From Leptospiraceae bacterium (lineage in GTDB: Bacteria > Spirochaetota > Leptospiria > Leptospirales > Leptospiraceae), in contig JACKPA010000028.1 in assembly GCA_024233865.1 (NCBI GenBank), positions 1 through 19,625 on the forward strand: a stretch of DNA of 19,625 bases. The letters run 5' to 3'. The notes under the pieces were generated by a model. The model ran no database searches. It saw nothing but the letters and a program-made list of their open reading frames with translations, and was not told the origin of the DNA. The position numbers and the translations under genes are program-made. Of this stretch, positions 15,176 to 19,625 are shown piece after piece (the stretch's first letter is position 1; each line of letters opens with the position of its first letter).

Positions 15176-15727
15176 TTATCTAAGATTTACTATTTGAATT
15201 TTTTTGGGATTTATCAAAAAAAAATAAAAGTTATTTTGTTTATCATACAATTCAAAATAAAATGATTTGTCTCGCATGGAATACACAATAGATTGAATCA
15301 AAAAATTTTCCTCCACAGAAGAGAACTCTGGCATTAAAAAATTTTTATTTTTATCAAAAAATAAAAATATACCTTCTTTTTTATATTTATTTTTCCCATA
15401 GACCCTTTCTAATGTAGTAGATAGGTTTGTGTGTAATTTATAACATTCTTTAACTTTGTATTTTGTATACTTGAGATAGTCCCTAGTCAAAATTCTACAA
15501 AGAGCAACTTCTTCTTTAGAGTGAATTTTTATTTTAGATAAATGGACGGGTTTTCTGTAAAATACTTCCGCGTTGCTTTCCTCTATAGAAACAATATCGT
15601 TCACACAAACCAGCATTAGTAAAATGATTAAGGTGATTTTCGTAGGGGCACAATGCGTCGTGCCCCTACTGATAGAAAAGACTTTTGGTAGCTTCATTCT
15701 GATAAAAACCATTCTTTTTGTTTTCAC
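15176..15727 (-). CDS. Small exported protein of unknown function with a palindrome-encoded insertion
   Basis: The 183-residue protein starts at a GTG overlapping the previous stop (TAGTG), with AAAGG 6 bases upstream. Residues 31-41 (ITLIILLMLVC) look like the core of a signal peptide or membrane anchor, but about 30 residues precede it. Residues 20-29 (SRGTTHCAPT) are encoded by a perfect palindrome (see the repeat at 15642-15669). The remaining chain is basic, rich in Lys, Tyr and Phe, with no known motif; it ends in FYFFLINPKKIQIVNLR. A second possible start is the ATG at 15709. Without the insertion the N-terminus would be a normal short signal sequence. No family recognised. It belongs to the penicillin-binding-protein operon by overlap. 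Confidence 0.75.
   Translation of the reverse strand: MKTKRMVFIRMKLPKVFSISRGTTHCAPTKITLIILLMLVCVNDIVSIEESNAEVFYRKPVHLSKIKIHSKEEVALCRILTRDYLKYTKYKVKECYKLHTNLSTTLERVYGKNKYKKEGIFLFFDKNKNFLMPEFSSVEENFLIQSIVYSMRDKSFYFELYDKQNNFYFFLINPKKIQIVNLR
15642..15669. repeat. Perfect 10-bp palindromic repeat inside a coding sequence
   Basis: GTAGGGGCAC (15642-15651) and GTGCCCCTAC (15660-15669) form a perfect 10-bp stem around an 8-base loop. GTAGGGGCAC...GTGCCCCTAC hairpins are a known dispersed repeat type in many bacterial genomes, usually between genes. Its GC content is far above the surrounding AT-rich coding sequence, which supports a foreign origin. Here it is read in frame without breaking the gene. 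Confidence 0.8.
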
Positions 15728-16698
15728 TACAAACCTTTCAGTATTTTTTTGTACAATTGACCGTTCTCTTTTTCTGCCAACAAAACGAGAGAGGGTTTAA
15801 GAACTTGTAACTTCTTTTTATTCTGTTTACCTTTATTGCAATAGATATCCAAAACTTCATCACCTTCGTTTTCAATAGGAAATTTATAACCCTTAATTAG
15901 CTTACATCCGTCTTTTGATTTCCCAGCGATAAGTAGTGTTTTGGCTGTTTCTAACATACTTCTGTTTACAGAGTGTTTGCTTTGATTTTTTTGACTAAAG
16001 CTATAGCTCATTCTAAAAAAACGAACACTCATTCTATATTGCCCTATATTTTTTAGATACGTTGCGTAATAAAACAATAGGTCTAACTTTTCTGCATGGG
16101 AAAGATCGCTAATCGCAGACAACTCCTGCATGACCTTATCTACATTTTCTTCTCTAGAAGCAACATAGTAAACCATTCTAAGATCAGGGTATAGTATAGG
16201 AAATTCTGATATTATATACCGAAGGGATTCAAAATCTTTTATTTTAATTTTTATCGCAAATATGTATTTGAGTATGTATTTTAATGTTAGATCATCATGT
16301 TCGCTTTTTAATAAATCTAATAACTTTTTTCTATAAGATATGTCTTTTTGAACCGTTAATTTGAATACTTCTTTTAAAACTCCTTCCTCAATTCTAAAGT
16401 CATGCGAAATTTTTTTTAAAAGTTTATCAATCTTTTTCTGTGTTGATTTTCCGGGAGGATGTTCATGGTTTAAAATAAATAGGTCATCATATTTATTGTA
16501 ACGCATATATAGGTAGTATAGCCTATTAACCGCATTCTGAATAACCTTTTTATTTTTTGAGTTTGCAAGGATATCCTCATACAAAACAATAGAAAGAATA
16601 GGTGACGATTTCTCAATCTTTTTGGCTGTATTATAAGAAACCGAAGCAAAGAGATTACCTATAATAAAGAAAAATAAACAAAATACTTTTTTTCTCAT
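15727..16698 (-). CDS. Exported helical-repeat protein of unknown function
   Basis: The 323-residue protein begins with a clear signal peptide (MRKKVFCLFFFIIGNLFA, likely cut before SVSYN). The rest is helical, with paired helices such as SEHDDLTLKYILKYIF and LDLLFYYATYLKNIGQYRMS (205-224), consistent with TPR-like or Sel1-like repeats that bind other proteins in the periplasm. I recognise no named family. It begins 5 bp after the penicillin-binding-protein stop and ends by overlapping the next start, so the three genes are probably one unit. A role in wall assembly beside the synthase is plausible from position only. Confidence 0.82.
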   Translation of the reverse strand: MRKKVFCLFFFIIGNLFASVSYNTAKKIEKSSPILSIVLYEDILANSKNKKVIQNAVNRLYYLYMRYNKYDDLFILNHEHPPGKSTQKKIDKLLKKISHDFRIEEGVLKEVFKLTVQKDISYRKKLLDLLKSEHDDLTLKYILKYIFAIKIKIKDFESLRYIISEFPILYPDLRMVYYVASREENVDKVMQELSAISDLSHAEKLDLLFYYATYLKNIGQYRMSVRFFRMSYSFSQKNQSKHSVNRSMLETAKTLLIAGKSKDGCKLIKGYKFPIENEGDEVLDIYCNKGKQNKKKLQVLKPSLVLLAEKENGQLYKKILKGL

Positions 16699-16703
16699 AC
16701 TAT

Positions 16704-19199
16704 CTAAAACAAGGTTTTTAAAACTTCTTTTGTGTTAGCAGACTCGTGAGGAAGCCTACAAGCTTCATGAGGTTTACTGCTACGTGTAAATATTTCCATA
16801 ACTTTGTTATGGCATTTATCCGTAGAAAGCAATCCCGAATCTTTGCAAATGGATGCCCATGAAGCTCTAGTGGAAAATTTAAAAGAGTCTTTGGGTAGCA
16901 GTTTCATTTGATCCAACTTTTTAGCCAGATTTCCCCACAAAGGCGTAGCTGTTGTCGAACCCATAGCTCTATTCCCCATCCCAAAAGAAGCATCATCATA
17001 TCCAACCCAGACAGACATCGAAAAACGTGGACGAGTCCCTACAAACCAAGCATCCACATTATCGTTTGTCGTTCCTGTTTTCCCAGCAACAACAGATGTA
17101 TAACCTACCCTACGAATACCGCTTGCATTGGCACTACTTTTCATAAGACTAATCATAACTTCAGACGTATCTGCTTTGATCACCCTTCGCATAGGGGGAA
17201 TTTTTAATTGAAATTCATCTCCTTCAATGTGATCATAAACAACCTCTCCGCTAGAAGAAGTAATTTTTTTTACCAAATATGGTCTATTGATAATTCCGTC
17301 ATTGGAGAAAGTTCCGTAAGCTATCGCCATTTCCAAAGGAGATATTTCCAAAGTACCTAAAGCTATCGTAAGGTCTTCTTTCCTAAACCTCTTATTTCTT
17401 TCTTCCGGATCGGGAAAAAAAAAGTCAGAATAATACTTTTCTAGTAGCCTAAAACCTAATCGTTCTCCAATTTGAGCTGCAATTGTATTTTTTGATTTTA
17501 CCAATGCCTGTCTTACGCTCATTTCACCTTCATAAGACATTCCGTAATTACTTGGATTCCAACCTTTTAACATTTGCGGAGCGTCCATCATATTTGTAGA
17601 CGGGCTAATTATGGAAGCATCTATAGCTGCTGCATAAAGGATAGGTTTGATTGCACTTCCTGTTTGTCTTCTCATTTGAATAGCTCGATTGAATTGATTG
17701 TTTATATTAAATTGTTCACCACCACCGTGCATAAAAAGGACTTCACCAGAAGTTGGGTCTATTGCAATTATCGCAGCTTGTAAATCTCCGGATTCATGCT
17801 CTTTATAGTTAGAGAAGTTTCTTACTCTAACCTTTTGCACTATGCCTTGCTTTTTTAGAAATTGCAGGTGTTTTTCTACCTCAATGGAAACCAACTCCTG
17901 TGCTTCTTTTAGCAATGTTGTTTCAATATGGTATCCACCTATATCATAGATGTTGGTAGAGGAATCCACAGACTTTATCAGGAGTTCACGAATATGCTCC
18001 GTAACATAAGGCGCAATATCGTACCTTGCTCCAAAAACCGTTTGGTAGGGAGGTGGTTTTAACTTTCTGTAAAATTCATCTATTCTTTCCTGTAGTCTGC
18101 TTGGAATGATTTCTTTTTTTGCCAAAGCATTTACCAGAATTTTTACTCTTGTTTTGGATATATCCGGATTTTTAAAAGGAGAATATTTATTTGGAGCTGA
18201 TGCAAGTGAAGCTAATAAAATCATTTCCAAACCATTTAGCTCCATAGGGGTCTTTGCAAAATAATAACTGGCGGCGTTTTCAAAACCAAATGCTCCATGC
18301 CCCAAATATACTTGGTTCATATAAGCTTCCAAGATTTCTTTTTTGGACAATTTGGATTCCAAAGCAAATGCCAGCTCGGCTTCCTTATATTTCCTTAAAA
18401 GGCTTTTTCTTCTGTCTTTTAATAAAATCCTGGATAATTGTTGGGTTATGGTAGAAGCCCCTTGCTGATAACCCATACTATAAATGTTTTTATAGGCTGC
18501 TCTCAAAATTGCCAAATAATCAATACCATGGTGTGAAAAAAAGTTTCTATCCTCTACACCCGTTACTACTTCAATTAATTTGGAGGGGTAATCCTCAATT
18601 TTCATTGCGCTTATTTTTTTTTGGTATATTTCGGATATCAATTTTCCATTTCTATCTGTTATAAGGGTTGGTTTATTTTTATCCAATTCCAGCAAATATT
18701 CGGTTATTTGAGCTTCTACTTCTTGGTATCGCTGATAAACGATAAAAACCAAACCGGATAAAGAAAGCAACAAAAAGACCAACAAGCCTAAAAAGATTTG
18801 AATTTTCCAAGATTTTTTTTGAGGGTAATCACTTAGATCGGTTTGAACAGTTGTTTTTATACCATTGTAGAGAGCAGTTGTACTTTTTGTTTGATTGTCA
18901 CCATCAAAGTGAGTAGCTTTTTTTATCTGTAATAAGGGTTTGCTTATTTTTTTGGTATTTTTATCTTCTGTACCTATATTTGGATTGGCTTCATTTTTCT
19001 TTTCCCCTATAGAGTAAGATTGCAGCTGGCCATTTTGATCCTGATTAACGTGGACATAAGTTGCTTTCTTACAATAGTAACAAGATATTTTGTAAACACC
19101 AGGGTGTCGTGGAACAAAAGAAAGTTTGGATTTACTTTGACAATGCAAGCAAACAAAAACTCCTCCCTTGACAATATCTTGGTTTATATTTTGTTTCAC
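16704..19199 (-). CDS. Class A penicillin-binding protein (glycosyltransferase-transpeptidase) with N-terminal zinc ribbon
   Basis: The 831-residue bifunctional peptidoglycan synthase begins with a cytoplasmic zinc-ribbon-like segment (C17-x2-C20 ... C40-x2-C43), then a Lys-rich linker and a membrane anchor (about 133-155). The GT51 glycosyltransferase has E216 in VEDRNFFSHHG, GASTITQQLSR (247-257) and a second glutamate, E281, followed by EAYMNQVYLGHGAFG. The transpeptidase has the serine S515 in TGSAIKP, SKN (569-571) and KTGT (707-710). Three cysteines (C785, C796, C814) near the end could form a disulfide or bind metal. It makes and cross-links glycan strands outside the inner membrane. 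The start is GTG; the only AAGGA (19217-19221) is unusually far away (17 bases), so initiation may be weak or the start slightly wrong. It heads the minus-strand operon. Confidence 0.95.
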   Translation of the reverse strand: MKQNINQDIVKGGVFVCLHCQSKSKLSFVPRHPGVYKISCYYCKKATYVHVNQDQNGQLQSYSIGEKKNEANPNIGTEDKNTKKISKPLLQIKKATHFDGDNQTKSTTALYNGIKTTVQTDLSDYPQKKSWKIQIFLGLLVFLLLSLSGLVFIVYQRYQEVEAQITEYLLELDKNKPTLITDRNGKLISEIYQKKISAMKIEDYPSKLIEVVTGVEDRNFFSHHGIDYLAILRAAYKNIYSMGYQQGASTITQQLSRILLKDRRKSLLRKYKEAELAFALESKLSKKEILEAYMNQVYLGHGAFGFENAASYYFAKTPMELNGLEMILLASLASAPNKYSPFKNPDISKTRVKILVNALAKKEIIPSRLQERIDEFYRKLKPPPYQTVFGARYDIAPYVTEHIRELLIKSVDSSTNIYDIGGYHIETTLLKEAQELVSIEVEKHLQFLKKQGIVQKVRVRNFSNYKEHESGDLQAAIIAIDPTSGEVLFMHGGGEQFNINNQFNRAIQMRRQTGSAIKPILYAAAIDASIISPSTNMMDAPQMLKGWNPSNYGMSYEGEMSVRQALVKSKNTIAAQIGERLGFRLLEKYYSDFFFPDPEERNKRFRKEDLTIALGTLEISPLEMAIAYGTFSNDGIINRPYLVKKITSSSGEVVYDHIEGDEFQLKIPPMRRVIKADTSEVMISLMKSSANASGIRRVGYTSVVAGKTGTTNDNVDAWFVGTRPRFSMSVWVGYDDASFGMGNRAMGSTTATPLWGNLAKKLDQMKLLPKDSFKFSTRASWASICKDSGLLSTDKCHNKVMEIFTRSSKPHEACRLPHESANTKEVLKTLF

Positions 19200-19233
19200 G
19201 TAAGTATGTATTAAAGTCCTTGGGTGTAATGTT

Positions 19234-19239
19234 ATTATA
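19234..19239 (-). promoter_or_regulatory. Possible -10 element for the penicillin-binding-protein operon
   Basis: The minus strand reads a perfect TATAAT at 19239-19234, about 35 bases before the GTG. A perfect TTGACA lies at 19269-19264 but at 24-bp spacing, too long for a standard promoter. The two may belong to different sites, or the promoter may need an activator. Confidence 0.3.
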
Positions 19240-19331
19240 TTTTTTTGATAAAAAGAGATTTTATGTCAAGCAAAGGAATACTAAATCTTAGAAAAAATAT
19301 CCATAATTTAATTTTACCATGGGTGTGTATT

Positions 19332-19361
19332 TTGAAAAATTATATGGTTGGTTGGTATTAC
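19332..19361 (+). promoter_or_regulatory. Possible promoter for the Rpn/PDDEXK-like gene
   Basis: TTGAAA (19332-19337) and TATTAC (19356-19361) are 18 bp apart, 44 bases before the ATG at 19406. The -10 is imperfect and the region is AT-rich, so this is weak. Confidence 0.25.
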
Positions 19362-19405
19362 AATTTGTCTTGCCATTCTAAGAAACTTATTACATTCTAC
19401 TATCC

Positions 19406-19625
19406 ATGAAGATAGCCAATCCGATTTATGACATTGCCTTTAAGTATCTGATGGAAGACTTGAAAATAGCCAAAGGTATTATCGCAAGAATCATCAACAG
19501 AGAAATCCTTGAAATCGACTTCAAACCTACGGAATACGTTACATACATTGATTTCCTTGATGGGAAAGCCGGGAAAGCCATGCGGATGGACTTCCACGCC
19601 ATCATTCTCAACAAAACGGGTGAAA
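19406..19625 (+). CDS. Rpn/PDDEXK-family transposase-like nuclease, N-terminal part (3' end outside window)
   Basis: The frame from ATG at 19406 stays open to the window end (73 residues seen). It begins MKIANPIYDIAFKYLMEDLK, followed by IIARIINREI and later MDFHAIILN. This is the start of the PD-(D/E)xK family often annotated as putative transposase or recombination-promoting nuclease (PDDEXK_2, Rpn-related): an NPxYDxAFKYLM start, a short helical region and then the first nuclease strand with the aspartate in RMDFHAII. These genes are common in many AT-rich genomes, often in many copies, and may mark mobile DNA. No clear ribosome site precedes the ATG. It is divergent from the penicillin-binding-protein gene across 206 bp. 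Whether the gene is complete cannot be told here. Confidence 0.75.
   Translation, partial: MKIANPIYDIAFKYLMEDLKIAKGIIARIINREILEIDFKPTEYVTYIDFLDGKAGKAMRMDFHAIILNKTGE

Noticed and set aside
15642..15669. The GTAGGGGCAC hairpin as a transcription terminator
   Set aside because: It lies inside an intact reading frame, has no T-tract on either strand, and the operon continues downstream.
16908..17207. 99-residue plus-strand frame rich in His, Cys and Ser
   Set aside because: Antisense to the transpeptidase domain, whose motifs are certain; the composition is that expected of a shadow frame.
1..19625. CRISPR arrays, rRNA or tRNA genes, complete insertion sequences
   Set aside because: No regularly spaced direct repeats, conserved RNA segments or paired terminal repeats around a transposase were seen on either strand.

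Overview
AT-rich, gene-dense bacterial chromosome segment with short intergenic gaps and many start/stop overlaps. The best guess is a diderm bacterium of the spirochaete order Leptospirales. The clues are a class A penicillin-binding protein with a zinc-ribbon N-terminus, a membrane-anchored AraC-type regulator, a SUMF1-domain protein and an AT-rich coding style. This placement is inferred from gene content only; no rRNA or other taxonomic marker is present.

Left part, mostly plus strand (1-8115): the 3' end of a SUMF1/FGE-fold protein, then a FabH-like ketoacyl synthase, a palindromic intergenic repeat and a seven-helix membrane AraC-family regulator. This regulator ends one base from a convergent exonuclease III gene. 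Exonuclease III is itself divergent from hisD, with 35 bp between the start codons. hisD is followed after 9 bp by a large hybrid histidine kinase (receiver, three PAS, HisKA, HATPase, receiver, alpha-helical tail). Behind the kinase lie a decayed, frameshifted receiver fragment and a hairpin at the convergent junction.

Right part, all minus strand (19199 down to 8285): a long, tightly packed run. In transcription order it holds a zinc-ribbon class A penicillin-binding protein, two exported proteins of unknown function, an M50-like membrane metalloprotease, a UDP-glucuronate decarboxylase, a membrane-anchored unknown protein, a receiver-histidine kinase, the C-terminal remnant of a Type IIG-like restriction-modification protein, a family-4 glycosyltransferase, a divergent uracil-DNA-glycosylase-fold protein and a CfrBI-like restriction endonuclease. 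The first half is envelope biology (peptidoglycan, UDP-xylose, membrane proteolysis). The last part (8285-11509) carries DNA-processing genes, one of them broken, and looks like a small restriction/defence scar built into the operon. The right edge starts a divergent Rpn/PDDEXK-family transposase-like nuclease that runs out of the window.

The observations most worth a second look are: the uracil-DNA-glycosylase-fold protein, which keeps the spacing of an iron-sulphur cluster but lacks the usual catalytic motifs; the orphan CfrBI-like endonuclease next to a restriction-modification remnant; and a perfect palindromic repeat translated in frame inside the signal region of a small exported protein. 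I found no CRISPR array, rRNA or tRNA gene, and no complete insertion sequence.
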